Shown in pieces: positions 28,294-36,639 of a DNA stretch of 64,000 bases; positions within the stretch are counted from its first letter, which is position 1; each line of letters opens with the position of its first letter. The notes beneath the pieces are model-generated. The model was given only the letters and a program-made list of their open reading frames with translations. It made no database searches and had not been told where the DNA came from. Origin of the DNA: an uncultured Paracoccaceae bacterium (GTDB taxonomy: Bacteria > Pseudomonadota > Alphaproteobacteria > Rhodobacterales > Rhodobacteraceae); the NCBI GenBank assembly GCA_947502145.1, contig CANMYO010000002.1, forward strand, positions 186,001 through 250,000, given 5' to 3'. A program made the position numbers and the translations under genes.

Positions 28294-29066
28294 TCCGGGT
28301 AGAAACAGACGCGCGCGGGGTTGCGACCCTATCGCTGTCACGCGCGGACAAGCACAACGCGCTCTCAGCGGAACTGATCGGTGCCTTGCATGGCGAAGCC
28401 AACCGGCTGGCTCGGGATAACGCGGTCCGGGTCGTTGTCCTTGCGGCTGATGGGCCTACCTTTTGCGCGGGCGGAGATCTTGGCTGGATGCGCGCGCAGA
28501 TGACCACAGATGCGGCCACGCGCCGCGACTCTGCCAATCAGTTGGCGTCGATGCTCGGTGCATTGAACGCATTGCCGAAGCCGCTGATTGGCCGCATCCA
28601 CGGCAATGCTTTTGGTGGTGGCGTTGGAATGGCCTGCATCTGCGATGTCGCAATTGGGGTCGCCGGTACAAAGTTCGGGCTGACCGAAACCAAACTGGGA
28701 TTGATCCCGGCAACGATCGGACCCTATGTATTGGCCCGGATGGGCGAAGCCGCCGCGCGGCAGGTCTTTATGTCGTCGCAGTTGTTTGATGCGCAGCGCG
28801 CCTGCGACCTCAACATTTTGTCGCGGGTTGTTGACGCTGATGCGCTGGACGCCGCCATCGAGGCGGAGGTTGCCCCCTATCTCAATTGCGCACCGGGCGC
28901 CGTTGCTGCTGCAAAGGCGCTGGCCCTGCGTGGCGGCATTTCTGATGAACAGGTTGCCAACAGCATCGACGCCTTGATCGCCCAATGGGAAGGCGACGAA
29001 GCACCCGAAGGCATTGCCGCCTTCTTTGAGAAACGCAAACCGCGCTGGGCTATGCCGGCAGGCTAA
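28290..29066 (+). CDS. liuC: methylglutaconyl-CoA hydratase (enoyl-CoA hydratase family)
   Basis: A 258-residue crotonase-fold enzyme. The oxyanion-hole motifs are LSRADKHNALSAELIGAL and FCAGGDLGWM, and the central helix region is HGNAFGGGVGMACICDVAI, followed by FGLTETKLGLIPATI with the acidic catalytic residue. In this operon it should hydrate 3-methylglutaconyl-CoA to HMG-CoA. ATGA overlap with the lyase gene. It is the last gene; its end overlaps the reverse-strand gene by 17 bases. Confidence 0.9.
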   Translation: MIRVETDARGVATLSLSRADKHNALSAELIGALHGEANRLARDNAVRVVVLAADGPTFCAGGDLGWMRAQMTTDAATRRDSANQLASMLGALNALPKPLIGRIHGNAFGGGVGMACICDVAIGVAGTKFGLTETKLGLIPATIGPYVLARMGEAAARQVFMSSQLFDAQRACDLNILSRVVDADALDAAIEAEVAPYLNCAPGAVAAAKALALRGGISDEQVANSIDALIAQWEGDEAPEGIAAFFEKRKPRWAMPAG

Positions 29067-29598
29067 AGCAGGCTGACAAAAGTTTGGCCCAACTGTCCTT
29101 GCGGGCTTTGATATCCGCAGGATGCACAAGTTTGGCATGTTCGACAGCGATGCGGGTCTTGCCGGAATTGGTGTCTTGCATGTTTAGAACAACTGCAGAG
29201 CCATCGACGTATTTTGCGCGCCAATAGTACCATGTGAGGGTCTGGCTGGTTTTGGGTCCTGCAGCGAATGCTGGTTCCTGTTTCCCGGCATTGCTGCTGG
29301 CGAATTCGCACCATTGTGCAAAGGCATCCGCAGCTTGCCCCGGCACAGTTCGGGAAACGGAGGCTGAAAAGCTGCCGTCGCTCTTCTGGCCTGGCAACCG
29401 CCGTCCGATGTCCTGCTCAAAAGCGACGGCGACGCTTTGGGCCCACCACCCTGAGATCGGCTTGATTTGCCGCGCACAGGCCACGATGGCGTTGTGGTCC
29501 AGATTGCCAGCATCCATCTCTCCAAGCGCGCGGGTCCATTCTGACCATTCCAAACCAGTCGCGGCCGCGATTGCATCCGTGTTCGCTGCTTTGACCAT
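29050..29598 (-). CDS. DUF4287-like / SRPBCC-type protein
   Basis: A 182-residue protein. The N-terminal part (TGLEWSEWTRALGEMDAG, then GWWAQSVAVAFEQDIGRR) looks like the DUF4287 helical domain, and the C-terminal part with TWYYWRAKYVDGS and VLNMQDTNSGKTRIAVEH has the strand pattern of SRPBCC/START-like folds that bind hydrophobic ligands. GGGA seven bases before the ATG at 29598 supports this start over the GTG at 29616. Convergent with liuC. Function unknown. Confidence 0.65.
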   Translation of the reverse strand: MVKAANTDAIAAATGLEWSEWTRALGEMDAGNLDHNAIVACARQIKPISGWWAQSVAVAFEQDIGRRLPGQKSDGSFSASVSRTVPGQAADAFAQWCEFASSNAGKQEPAFAAGPKTSQTLTWYYWRAKYVDGSAVVLNMQDTNSGKTRIAVEHAKLVHPADIKARKDSWAKLLSACFSLPA

Positions 29599-29675
29599 GA
29601 ATTCATCCCGCTTCACGTTCCAGATTTTACAATTGTAGCATGACTATCTGCCCAAATGTAGCTTTCGCCCATCAT

Positions 29676-29695
29676 TTGCGCCGCGTACTGCGCAA
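29676..29695. promoter_or_regulatory. inverted repeat TTGCGC-N8-GCGCAA upstream of nuoA
   Basis: A six-base perfect inverted repeat 128-147 bases before the nuoA start, in the gap that must hold the nuo promoter. A second small repeat, GAATC/GATTC, follows at once. It could be an operator or just a hairpin; I cannot assign a regulator. Confidence 0.3.
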
Positions 29696-29729
29696 GAATC
29701 TGAATGGATTCATCCTGATCGGGGTGCTG

Positions 29730-29801
29730 CCCCCCGTTGACCCCCTCGCGGGTGGGGGGTAAGTGTCAGCTTAGCCACGGGCAGGGCCACCACGTCCTGC
29801 C
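29730..29801 (+). promoter_or_regulatory. two GC-rich hairpins in the nuoA leader
   Basis: CCCCCC (29730-29735) can pair with GGGGGG (29754-29759), and GGCAGG (29780-29785) with CCTGCC (29796-29801) around a ten-base loop. Both lie between the likely promoter and the ribosome binding site GGAAAGGA of nuoA. They may shape leader stability or attenuate entry into the operon; no T-run follows either. Confidence 0.4.
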
Positions 29802-29822
29802 GATTAGGGAAAGGATACCCCC

Positions 29823-30188
29823 TTGCAAGAGCTTGCGACGCAATACCTTCCGATCTTGATTTTTCTGGGACTCGCGATTGGGCTTGGTCTGGTCCTGATC
29901 CTTGCGGCGGCCGTTGTCGCGGTTCGCAACCCGGACCCCGAGAAAGTTTCGGCCTACGAATGTGGATTCAACGCTTTTGATGATGCGCGGATGAAGTTTG
30001 ACGTGCGGTTCTACCTCGTCTCGATCCTGTTTATCATCTTTGATCTGGAAGTCGCCTTTCTGTTCCCCTGGGCCGTTGCGTTTCAGGATATCAGCATGGT
30101 TGGGTTCTGGTCGATGATGGTCTTCCTTGCGGTGCTGACAATTGGCTTTGCCTACGAATGGAAGAAAGGGGCACTCGAATGGGAGTGA
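29823..30188 (+). CDS. nuoA: NADH-quinone oxidoreductase subunit A
   Basis: A 121-residue membrane subunit of respiratory complex I with three helices (about 8-30, 60-83, 89-110). The matrix loop [20 protein letters not shown] carries the conserved Cys and acidic residues next to the quinone entrance. It begins with TTG; GGAAAGGA stands before it and [16 protein letters not shown] matches the usual N-terminus, so no ATG start is needed. First gene of the nuo locus. Confidence 0.95.
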   Translation: MQELATQYLPILIFLGLAIGLGLVLILAAAVVAVRNPDPEKVSAYECGFNAFDDARMKFDVRFYLVSILFIIFDLEVAFLFPWAVAFQDISMVGFWSMMVFLAVLTIGFAYEWKKGALEWE

Positions 30189-30709
30189 TGACCGGCACGC
30201 AAGTAGGTGCAGACAAAGAAGTCGCCACCCAAGAGCTGAACCGAGAATTGCAGGACAAGGGTTTCCTTGTGACCAGCACGGCCGACATGATCAATTGGGC
30301 GCGTACCGGGTCCTTGCACTGGATGACATTTGGTCTTGCTTGCTGCGCCGTTGAAATGATGCACACGTCGATGCCGCGTTACGATTTGGAGCGGTTTGGC
30401 ACCGCACCGCGCGCATCCCCACGTCAGTCTGATCTGATGATTGTGGCGGGTACGTTGACCAACAAGATGGCCCCGGCACTGCGTAAAGTTTATGACCAAA
30501 TGCCAGAGCCGCGCTACGTGATCTCGATGGGTTCTTGTGCCAATGGCGGTGGCTATTACCACTATTCCTATTCTGTTGTCCGGGGGTGCGACCGCATTGT
30601 ACCCGTCGACGTTTATGTCCCGGGATGCCCGCCAACCGCAGAGGCATTGCTATACGGAATCCTGCAGTTGCAGCGGAAAATCCGCCGCACCGGCACAATT
30701 GTTCGCTGA
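30179..30709 (+). CDS. nuoB: NADH-quinone oxidoreductase subunit B
   Basis: A 176-residue peripheral-arm subunit (PSST) that holds cluster N2, the last iron-sulfur centre before quinone. The ligands are the tandem cysteines of [12 protein letters not shown], plus GSCANGG and [14 protein letters not shown]. The start at 30179 overlaps nuoA by ten bases and has AAGGGG upstream; the ATG at 30188 is an alternative. Confidence 0.96.
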   Translation: MGVMTGTQVGADKEVATQELNRELQDKGFLVTSTADMINWARTGSLHWMTFGLACCAVEMMHTSMPRYDLERFGTAPRASPRQSDLMIVAGTLTNKMAPALRKVYDQMPEPRYVISMGSCANGGGYYHYSYSVVRGCDRIVPVDVYVPGCPPTAEALLYGILQLQRKIRRTGTIVR

Positions 30710-30720
30710 GGATCAAAGAT

Positions 30721-31335
30721 ATGACTGAAGCCCTGCAAGAGCTTGGCACCCATCTTGAACTCAAGCGCAAGGATTGTGTGCTGTCCTGGGATGTTGCCCA
30801 TGATGAGCTGACGGTCAATGTGGCACTGTCGAACCTTGTCGGTTTTGTCGAATTTCTAAAGCTCGACAAAACCTGTCAGTTCAACACGCTGGTCGACATC
30901 ACAGCGGTTGATTATCCCACACGGGCCAAGCGATTTGATATTATTTATCACTTTCTGAGCATGTACCAGAACCAACGCATTCGGCTGCGGGTACAGGTGC
31001 GCGAAGAGGATATGGTGCCGTCAATCATCTCTGTTCATGCTGCGGCAAACTGGTTCGAGCGTGAAGTTTTCGACATGTTTGGATTGCTGTTCTCTGGTCA
31101 TCCGGATCTGCGCCGCATTCTGACGGACTACGGGTTCCGCGGGTATCCCTTGCGCAAGGATTTCCCAACCACGGGCTATACCGAAGTACGCTATGACGAA
31201 GTTCAGAAACGCGTTGTTTATGAACCGGTGTCATTGGTGCAGGAATATCGCCAATTCGACTTCATGTCGCCGTGGGAAGGGGCCGAATATATCTTGCCGG
31301 GCGATGAAAAGACCGAAGAGACGGCGAAGGGTTAG
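30721..31335 (+). CDS. nuoC: NADH-quinone oxidoreductase subunit C
   Basis: A 204-residue peripheral-arm subunit (30 kDa), not fused to NuoD. The family motif is [20 protein letters not shown] followed by [20 protein letters not shown], and the C-terminus has the [13 protein letters not shown] tail. It begins with the ATG at 30721, eleven bases after nuoB; the longer frame upstream overlaps nuoB and is not credible. Next comes a sulfotransferase instead of nuoD. Confidence 0.95.
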   Translation: MTEALQELGTHLELKRKDCVLSWDVAHDELTVNVALSNLVGFVEFLKLDKTCQFNTLVDITAVDYPTRAKRFDIIYHFLSMYQNQRIRLRVQVREEDMVPSIISVHAAANWFEREVFDMFGLLFSGHPDLRRILTDYGFRGYPLRKDFPTTGYTEVRYDEVQKRVVYEPVSLVQEYRQFDFMSPWEGAEYILPGDEKTEETAKG

Positions 31336-31338
31336 GAT

Positions 31339-32232
31339 TTGACTGATCCCACTCTCATTTATTGTGTTGGCGCAACCAAGGCGGGGACGTCCTGGTTATA
31401 TCGCCATTTGCATGATCACCCAGAGGCGCATGTCCCTGCGGTGAAAGAGGCGCATTACTGGGATACCTTCAACACCGGGGCGCAGGTAAAACAGGTCGAG
31501 GCCTATCGCAACCGACTGGTCGAATTGAAGGCATTGCTGGCGGATGCGAAGACCAATGGTCGTGGCTGGCAGGTCAGGAATGTGACCCGCCGGATTTCAG
31601 ATATGGAATCCCTCTTGCAAGTTTTACAGGCGGACCGGGCAGGGCACGTTGCCTACCTTGATTGGCTGATGGGTGATCGCACATCGCGAATTGCGGCTGA
31701 CATGACCCCGAATTATGCCACCTTACCTGTTGGGCGGTTGCAGCAGATGGCTGCAACGGCGGCGACCAGCAAGTTTGTCTACTTGATCCGGGACCCGATT
31801 GACCGGTTATGGAGCCATGTGCGGATGCAGGCGCGACGGTTCCGGCAGGATCACGAAGTCTATGAAAAAAAAGCGAACAACATTCTTTGGCGGGTGGTGA
31901 ACGCGGGTGCCGAAACGCATTTGACGCAGCGGGGCGATTACCCGGCCACCATAAAAAAGCTGGAGCAGGTTGTTCCGCGGGGCCGTCTTTTCGTGCAGTT
32001 TGCAGAAAAACTGTTTACACCCGACGGGCTCAGGAAGATGAGCGATTTTTTGGGAATTTCCTTTGTCCCATCACGGCAGGAGGCCGTGCATATGGGCGAA
32101 CCTGTGCGCATGCGCGAAGAATTACGCCCAAAGGTGGCGGCATTCCTGAAAGAACAATATGATTGGGTGGCTCAGCATATGGGCCCGCTGCCACAGAATT
32201 GGCAGGACAACTACGCGAGGGCGATGGCATGA
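31339..32232 (+). CDS. sulfotransferase-family protein inserted between nuoC and nuoD
   Basis: A 297-residue protein of the PAPS-dependent sulfotransferase superfamily. The 5'-phosphosulfate loop is [14 protein letters not shown] (about 11-24) and the 3'-phosphate motif is [18 protein letters not shown] (about 147-164). It begins three bases after the nuoC stop with a TTG; GAAGGG lies before it, but the spacing is imperfect. Its stop overlaps the nuoD start. Such enzymes sulfate glycans, lipids or small molecules, and the acceptor here cannot be told. Placement suggests cotranscription with complex I; a role in complex I is not shown. Confidence 0.8.
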   Translation: MTDPTLIYCVGATKAGTSWLYRHLHDHPEAHVPAVKEAHYWDTFNTGAQVKQVEAYRNRLVELKALLADAKTNGRGWQVRNVTRRISDMESLLQVLQADRAGHVAYLDWLMGDRTSRIAADMTPNYATLPVGRLQQMAATAATSKFVYLIRDPIDRLWSHVRMQARRFRQDHEVYEKKANNILWRVVNAGAETHLTQRGDYPATIKKLEQVVPRGRLFVQFAEKLFTPDGLRKMSDFLGISFVPSRQEAVHMGEPVRMREELRPKVAAFLKEQYDWVAQHMGPLPQNWQDNYARAMA

Positions 32233-33467
32233 TGGACGGCGACATTCGTGTGAATACATACGACGACGGATCGACGGACGCCCGGACTGGCGAACAGAAA
32301 ATTCGCAACTTCAACATTAACTTCGGTCCGCAACACCCAGCGGCACACGGGGTTTTGCGGCTTGTGCTCGAACTTGACGGCGAGATCGTCGAACGGTGCG
32401 ATCCGCACATTGGGTTGCTTCATCGCGGCACTGAAAAGCTGATGGAAAGCCGGACCTACCTGCAAAACCTGCCGTACTTCGACCGGCTGGATTATGTCTC
32501 ACCGATGAACCAGGAACATGCCTGGTGCCTTGCGATCGAAAAGCTGACGGGCACGGATGTGCCGCGCCGCGCCTCGCTGATCCGCGTCCTGTATTCGGAA
32601 ATCGGCCGTGTCATGAACCATTTGATGAACGTGACCACGCAGGCGATGGATGTCGGCGCACTAACGCCGCCGCTTTGGGGCTTTGAAGAGCGCGAGAAAC
32701 TGATGGTGTTCTATGAGCGTGCTTGCGGTGCACGTCTGCACGCTGCCTATTTCCGGCCCGGTGGCGTACATCAGGACCTACCGGATGCGTTGGTTGAAGA
32801 CATTGACACCTGGGCCAGGGCCTTTCCGGCGTTTCTGGACGATGTTAATGGACTGCTGACAGAGAACCGGATTTTCAAACAGCGCAATTGCGACATTGGC
32901 GTTGTCACTGAAGAAGAAATCCAGAACTGGGGCTTTTCCGGCGTCATGGTGCGCGGCTCCGGCCTTGCATGGGACTTGCGCCGGTCGCAACCCTACGAAT
33001 GCTACGACGAGTTCGACTTCCAAATCCCCGTTGGCAAGAACGGCGATTGCTATGACCGCTACCTGTGCCGCATGGAAGAGATGCGCCAGTCGACCTCGAT
33101 CATCCGCCAGGCCTGCGAAAAGCTGCGCCATGAAAAGGGCGATGTAATGGCCCGTGGCAAGATGACGCCGCCGACCCGCACCGCAATGAAGACGGATATG
33201 GAAAGCCTGATCCACCACTTCAAACTATACACCGAAGGGTTCCACGTGCCCGCGGGTGAAGTCTATGCCGCTGTCGAAGCCCCCAAGGGCGAATTTGGCG
33301 TCTACCTTGTTGCTGATGGTAGCAACAAACCCTATCGCGCCAAGCTGCGCGCGCCCGGTTATTTGCATTTGCAGGCGATGGATCATGTCGCCAAGGGCCA
33401 CCAATTGGCAGACGTTGCCGCAATTATTGGCACCATGGATGTTGTGTTTGGAGAGATTGACCGATGA
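32229..33467 (+). CDS. nuoD: NADH-quinone oxidoreductase subunit D
   Basis: A subunit of about 412 residues (49 kDa) forming the quinone pocket with NuoB. Motifs are [26 protein letters not shown], and the quinone-site histidine and tyrosine region near [16 protein letters not shown]; it is related to the NiFe hydrogenase large subunit. Two adjacent ATGs (32229, 32232) overlap the sulfotransferase stop; GAGGG favours the first slightly. Confidence 0.95.
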   Translation: MMDGDIRVNTYDDGSTDARTGEQKIRNFNINFGPQHPAAHGVLRLVLELDGEIVERCDPHIGLLHRGTEKLMESRTYLQNLPYFDRLDYVSPMNQEHAWCLAIEKLTGTDVPRRASLIRVLYSEIGRVMNHLMNVTTQAMDVGALTPPLWGFEEREKLMVFYERACGARLHAAYFRPGGVHQDLPDALVEDIDTWARAFPAFLDDVNGLLTENRIFKQRNCDIGVVTEEEIQNWGFSGVMVRGSGLAWDLRRSQPYECYDEFDFQIPVGKNGDCYDRYLCRMEEMRQSTSIIRQACEKLRHEKGDVMARGKMTPPTRTAMKTDMESLIHHFKLYTEGFHVPAGEVYAAVEAPKGEFGVYLVADGSNKPYRAKLRAPGYLHLQAMDHVAKGHQLADVAAIIGTMDVVFGEIDR

Positions 33468-33796
33468 CCCGTTATTTTGCCCTGGCTTCCCTTGTCGCCC
33501 TGACCGCATGTTCTGGCATCAGCATCCCGCGATTTGGCGGTGATCCTGTCGCGACGCCTGCCGTCGCCCCTGCGCCACCCCCTGCGCCCGTCTTTCAGAC
33601 GGCCAAGGAACGTCTTGTATCTGCAATCGAGAATAACAATTGTGTCCTGAACAAGGATAACGTCGGGGCGATCCTTTCGGAGGCAACGATCAGTGCCGAG
33701 GAACTGACGACGCTGACACCACAGCTGGCTGACGAGGGGCGCGCTGAGGTGTCCGGAAGCGGATCGATCCGCGTCTTGTCCGATCAGTGTATCTGA
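33464..33796 (+). CDS. small lipoprotein of unknown function, nuoD-nuoE interval
   Basis: A 110-residue protein with a lipoprotein signal ([16 protein letters not shown], Cys 16), a Pro/Ala-rich linker (about 28-46), and a short domain with [20 protein letters not shown] and one conserved-looking Cys pair. It overlaps the nuoD stop (ATGA). Function unknown; it should sit in the inner or outer membrane facing the periplasm. Its place suggests coexpression with complex I. Confidence 0.75.
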   Translation: MTRYFALASLVALTACSGISIPRFGGDPVATPAVAPAPPPAPVFQTAKERLVSAIENNNCVLNKDNVGAILSEATISAEELTTLTPQLADEGRAEVSGSGSIRVLSDQCI

Positions 33797-33798
33797 AG

Positions 33799-33915
33799 AT
33801 GTCGACTGCGATCGGTTTGCCCGGGCTGCTCTTGCTTGGTATTACACCGGCGCTGCCTGCAACCATCCTTTTTGCCGCAATGACGACTTTTGTCGTCGCC
33901 ACTGGAATGAATTGA
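33799..33915 (+). CDS. 38-residue hydrophobic microprotein candidate before nuoE
   Basis: An ATG two bases after the lipoprotein stop opens a 38-codon frame that ends with TGA one base before the nuoE ATG. The peptide (from [15 protein letters not shown] to FVVATGMN) is almost wholly hydrophobic and could form one or two membrane segments. The tight fit between its neighbours with no spare bases supports it as a real gene. The ribosome binding site is weak (GAAG directly before ATG), so coupling to the upstream gene would be needed. Confidence 0.5.
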   Translation: MSTAIGLPGLLLLGITPALPATILFAAMTTFVVATGMN

Positions 33916-33916
33916 A

Positions 33917-34963
33917 ATGCTACGCCGCCTATATCACGACCAACCTGACAGCTTTGTCTTCACCCCTGACAATCAGGCCTGGGCCGAAGGCCAGATGACG
34001 AAGTTTCCAGAGGGTCGTCAGGCGTCGGCGATCATCCCGTTGTTGTGGCGCGCGCAGGAACAGGAAGGCTGGCTTAGTCGCCCGGCAATCGAATACGTCG
34101 CCAAGATGCTCGGGCTGGAATATATCCGCGCGTTGGAAGTCGCGACGTTCTACTTCATGTTTCAGTTGCAACCCGTCGGATCGGTTGCGCACATTCAGGT
34201 CTGCGGGACCCTATCCTGCATGATCTGTGGCGCAGAAGATCTGATCGGTGTGTGTCAGGAAAAGATCGCGCAAAACCCGCATGAAATTTCCAATGACGGC
34301 AAGTTTTCATGGGAAGAGGTTGAATGCCTCGGGTCTTGTGCGAATGCGCCAATGGCGCAGATTGGCAAGGATTATTACGAAGATCTGACCGCCAGCCGTT
34401 TGGGCGAAATCATTGACGAGCTGGCTGCCGGAAAGGTACCGGTGCCCGGTCCGCAAAATGGCCGGTATGGTGCGGAACCACTCAAGGGTCTGACCAGCCT
34501 CAAGGACTACGACAGCGGCAAGACTCAATATAACGCCAGTGCCCAGTTGGCTGTGGATATCGGTGACACGGTCAAACGGATTGATGGCACAGAGACGCCA
34601 TTGCTGACGCCTTGGGTCAAATCCGGGGCAGGGACCAAGTCATCTGCAAAACCTGCGGCCAAGAAAACATCGGCGAAGCCTGCCGATACAAGTGCGAAAG
34701 CCGTTGCACCTGCTGCGACAGGCGAAAAGAAACCGCGTACATTGAAAGCTGCGCGAAAGTCCGGCGCGGATGATCTGAAACAGATCAGCGGTGTTGGGCC
34801 CAAGTTGGAACAAACGCTCAATGAATTGGGTTTCTGGCATTTTGACCAGATCGCCAAATGGACACCCGAAGAAATAGCGTGGGTGGACAGCCGACTGAAG
34901 TTCAAGGGCCGCATTGCGCGTGACAACTGGATGGCGCAAGCCACTGATTTGGCCAAAAAATAG
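33917..34963 (+). CDS. nuoE: NADH-quinone oxidoreductase subunit E with C-terminal helix-hairpin-helix domain
   Basis: A 348-residue version of the 24-kDa subunit, about twice the usual bacterial length. Residues 1-170 are the thioredoxin-like domain with the 2Fe-2S ligands in [12 protein letters not shown] and [11 protein letters not shown] Lys/Ala/Pro-rich linker follows (about 235-275), then a 65-residue domain containing [17 protein letters not shown], a helix-hairpin-helix type motif, and [20 protein letters not shown]. The same domain ends the next gene's product. Long NuoE tails of this type occur in Rhodobacterales; their role is unknown. Confidence 0.93.
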   Translation: MLRRLYHDQPDSFVFTPDNQAWAEGQMTKFPEGRQASAIIPLLWRAQEQEGWLSRPAIEYVAKMLGLEYIRALEVATFYFMFQLQPVGSVAHIQVCGTLSCMICGAEDLIGVCQEKIAQNPHEISNDGKFSWEEVECLGSCANAPMAQIGKDYYEDLTASRLGEIIDELAAGKVPVPGPQNGRYGAEPLKGLTSLKDYDSGKTQYNASAQLAVDIGDTVKRIDGTETPLLTPWVKSGAGTKSSAKPAAKKTSAKPADTSAKAVAPAATGEKKPRTLKAARKSGADDLKQISGVGPKLEQTLNELGFWHFDQIAKWTPEEIAWVDSRLKFKGRIARDNWMAQATDLAKK

Positions 34964-35121
34964 GCGTAACCCGGCGACCAGACCTGGGCACGTCAATTTC
35001 TCTTATGGATTTGGCCCAATTGAGGCTAGGCTTTGCTTTGGGCAGGGGTGCGCAATGGCGTGCTTCTGACGCTTGCACAAAGTGGCCCGGTTAAACGGGC
35101 ACCAAAGGGAGAGAGATTACC

Positions 35122-35772
35122 ATGAAGGATACAGCCCCCAAAGAGCAGGGGATTATTGTCGTTGCATTGGTCTTTGGCGTGATCGCGGCGGGTGTCGCCA
35201 TTGTCATGTTTGATTTCGGTGCGGTTGGCGGCATTTTCATCGGCCTGATCGTCGCGACCATTGCGGCCATCGCGTTACTTCTGGGCTGGCGAGAGGCCAA
35301 ACCCATGGATCAGAACGCGCCCGCGCCAACGGCAAAAAGCGCGCCAGCCCCGGGCCCATCGGCAGACCCTGCACCAGCGCCTGCGCCTGCGCCAGATACC
35401 GCCGCTCCGCCCGCTGCAACAATCGAAGACGTGGTGACCAAAGTCACAGAAGGGGCCAGCACCGCACAGAACCCGATCGCACCTGATGGCAAGCCGGCGA
35501 CGCTGAGCGAGCCGCGTGAAGGCGGCGCTGATGATCTCAAGAAAATCAAAGGGGTCGGCCCCAAGCTTGAAAAGCTGTTAAACTCAATGGGCTTTTGGCA
35601 CTTTGATCAGGTCGCAAGCTGGCGCTCGGACGAAGTCGCCTGGGTCGATCAGAACCTTGAAGGCTTCAAAGGTCGCGTGAGCCGCGATAACTGGGTCGAT
35701 CAGGCCAAAACGCTTGCCGCTGGTGAGGCGACCGCGTTTTCTGAGAAGGTCGACAAGGGCAAGGTCTACTAG
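35122..35772 (+). CDS. membrane protein with C-terminal domain shared with NuoE
   Basis: A 216-residue protein with two hydrophobic helices near the N-terminus (about 10-30 and 33-54), a long Pro/Ala-rich linker (about 62-130), and a C-terminal 70-residue domain with DDLKKIKGVGPKLEKLL and GFWHFDQVASWRSDEVAWVD, very similar to the NuoE tail. GGGAGAGAG lies before the ATG. The domain faces the cytoplasm if the two helices form a hairpin. Its end overlaps the acetyltransferase stop by four bases. Unknown function; possibly a membrane anchor for complex I or for nucleic acid. Inference only. Confidence 0.8.
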   Translation: MKDTAPKEQGIIVVALVFGVIAAGVAIVMFDFGAVGGIFIGLIVATIAAIALLLGWREAKPMDQNAPAPTAKSAPAPGPSADPAPAPAPAPDTAAPPAATIEDVVTKVTEGASTAQNPIAPDGKPATLSEPREGGADDLKKIKGVGPKLEKLLNSMGFWHFDQVASWRSDEVAWVDQNLEGFKGRVSRDNWVDQAKTLAAGEATAFSEKVDKGKVY

Positions 35773-36293
35773 GTTTTCGGTGTCGAGAGCCGTTTGTGGA
35801 CGTAACAAAGCCAGGGTGAGAGATGGTCGGGGTTTGAATTTTCAGCATAGCGGTCAATGCGTTCAAAGCCCAATCCGTCGTATAGATTGAGCATACTGTC
35901 ATTGCCTTTCACCGTGTCGGCATAAAGGTCGGCGACGCCCCATTCCTGCGCAATCTCGATACGCTGCGTGACAAGCTTTCGCCCAAGACCGGAGCCACGA
36001 TGGGCCGGAGCGACATAGAGCCGTTTGAGCTCTGCTGCGTCCGCGCCGATCCGCTTGATGAATCCGCAGCCTACCAATGTGCCTGCTGCATCATGGGCAA
36101 GAAGTGTTGCCCCCTTTGGCGGCAGATAGAGGTCAATATCTTGCCAGATGTCGCCAAGCGCCCCTTCGGGTGTCATCGGGGGTGCACCGATAGCGTCGAA
36201 CCGGTCAACGATCTTGCTCATGTAGTTGTGCAAAAGCGCTTCGAGAGCGGGGCGATCGGGAATGGATTCGACTGCAGTGATTTGAATGGTCAT
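35769..36293 (-). CDS. GNAT-family N-acetyltransferase on the reverse strand inside the nuo locus
   Basis: A 174-residue acetyltransferase with the acetyl-CoA binding motif LKRLYVAPAHRGSGLGRKLV (R/Q-x-x-G-x-G/A as RGSGLG) at about 92-111 and a C-terminal strand pair DLYADTVKGNDSMLNLYDGLGFE. The ORF extends to 36506, but the ATG at 36293 gives the normal GNAT start. It is the only reverse-strand gene between nuoA and rnj, so it breaks the locus into two transcription units or is read against the main stream. Substrate unknown. Confidence 0.85.
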   Translation of the reverse strand: MTIQITAVESIPDRPALEALLHNYMSKIVDRFDAIGAPPMTPEGALGDIWQDIDLYLPPKGATLLAHDAAGTLVGCGFIKRIGADAAELKRLYVAPAHRGSGLGRKLVTQRIEIAQEWGVADLYADTVKGNDSMLNLYDGLGFERIDRYAENSNPDHLSPWLCYVHKRLSTPKT

Positions 36294-36347
36294 GCCGCAA
36301 ACAACCAGCAACAGGCCCGTGCCGCAAGGCGTCCGTTGTGATATGCC

Positions 36348-36374
36348 TTGACCTTCAATGCGGCAAACGGTCAA
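36348..36374. promoter_or_regulatory. inverted repeat TTGACC-N15-GGTCAA in the divergent gap
   Basis: In the 109 bases between the divergent acetyltransferase and the DUF5337-like gene, TTGACC (36348-36353) and GGTCAA (36369-36374) form an inverted repeat that also gives a -35-like box on each strand. No good -10 box is found at the usual distance, so promoter function is uncertain. Confidence 0.3.
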
Positions 36375-36402
36375 AACAATCGCACCCGGCAAAGGACATG
36401 AG

Positions 36403-36618
36403 ATGAGCGACCGCCACAGCGACAGCACCGCCCGGCAGGGCCGCGTGATTGCAGTTACGATTGCTCTGGCTGGTATTCTGGCGATATTTGCCCCGATGTT
36501 GACCATTATTCTGGGTCTGGAACCACGATATGAGATCCTGTTTTACCTGATCTCGATGGCTGCGTTCATTTGGTCACTGGTCGTCACGTGGAAGCTGTGG
36601 CAAAAGACCCGTAACTGA
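36403..36618 (+). CDS. small two-helix membrane protein, DUF5337-like
   Basis: A 71-residue protein with two hydrophobic helices (about 14-34 and 41-62) and short charged ends; ends KLWQKTRN. It resembles DUF5337 proteins, which in Rhodobacterales lie just before nuoF. The upstream frame from 36358 is not needed; the ATG at 36403 gives MSDRHSDS. It lies 21 bases before nuoF and is probably cotranscribed with it. Function unknown; an accessory or assembly role for complex I is a guess from place. Confidence 0.65.
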   Translation: MSDRHSDSTARQGRVIAVTIALAGILAIFAPMLTIILGLEPRYEILFYLISMAAFIWSLVVTWKLWQKTRN

Positions 36619-36639
36619 ACGACTTCCAAGGACTCCGCG

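Noticed and set aside
35005-35094. 29-codon forward ORF before the membrane HHH gene
   Set aside because: No ribosome binding site, no hydrophobic or conserved-looking pattern; probably chance.
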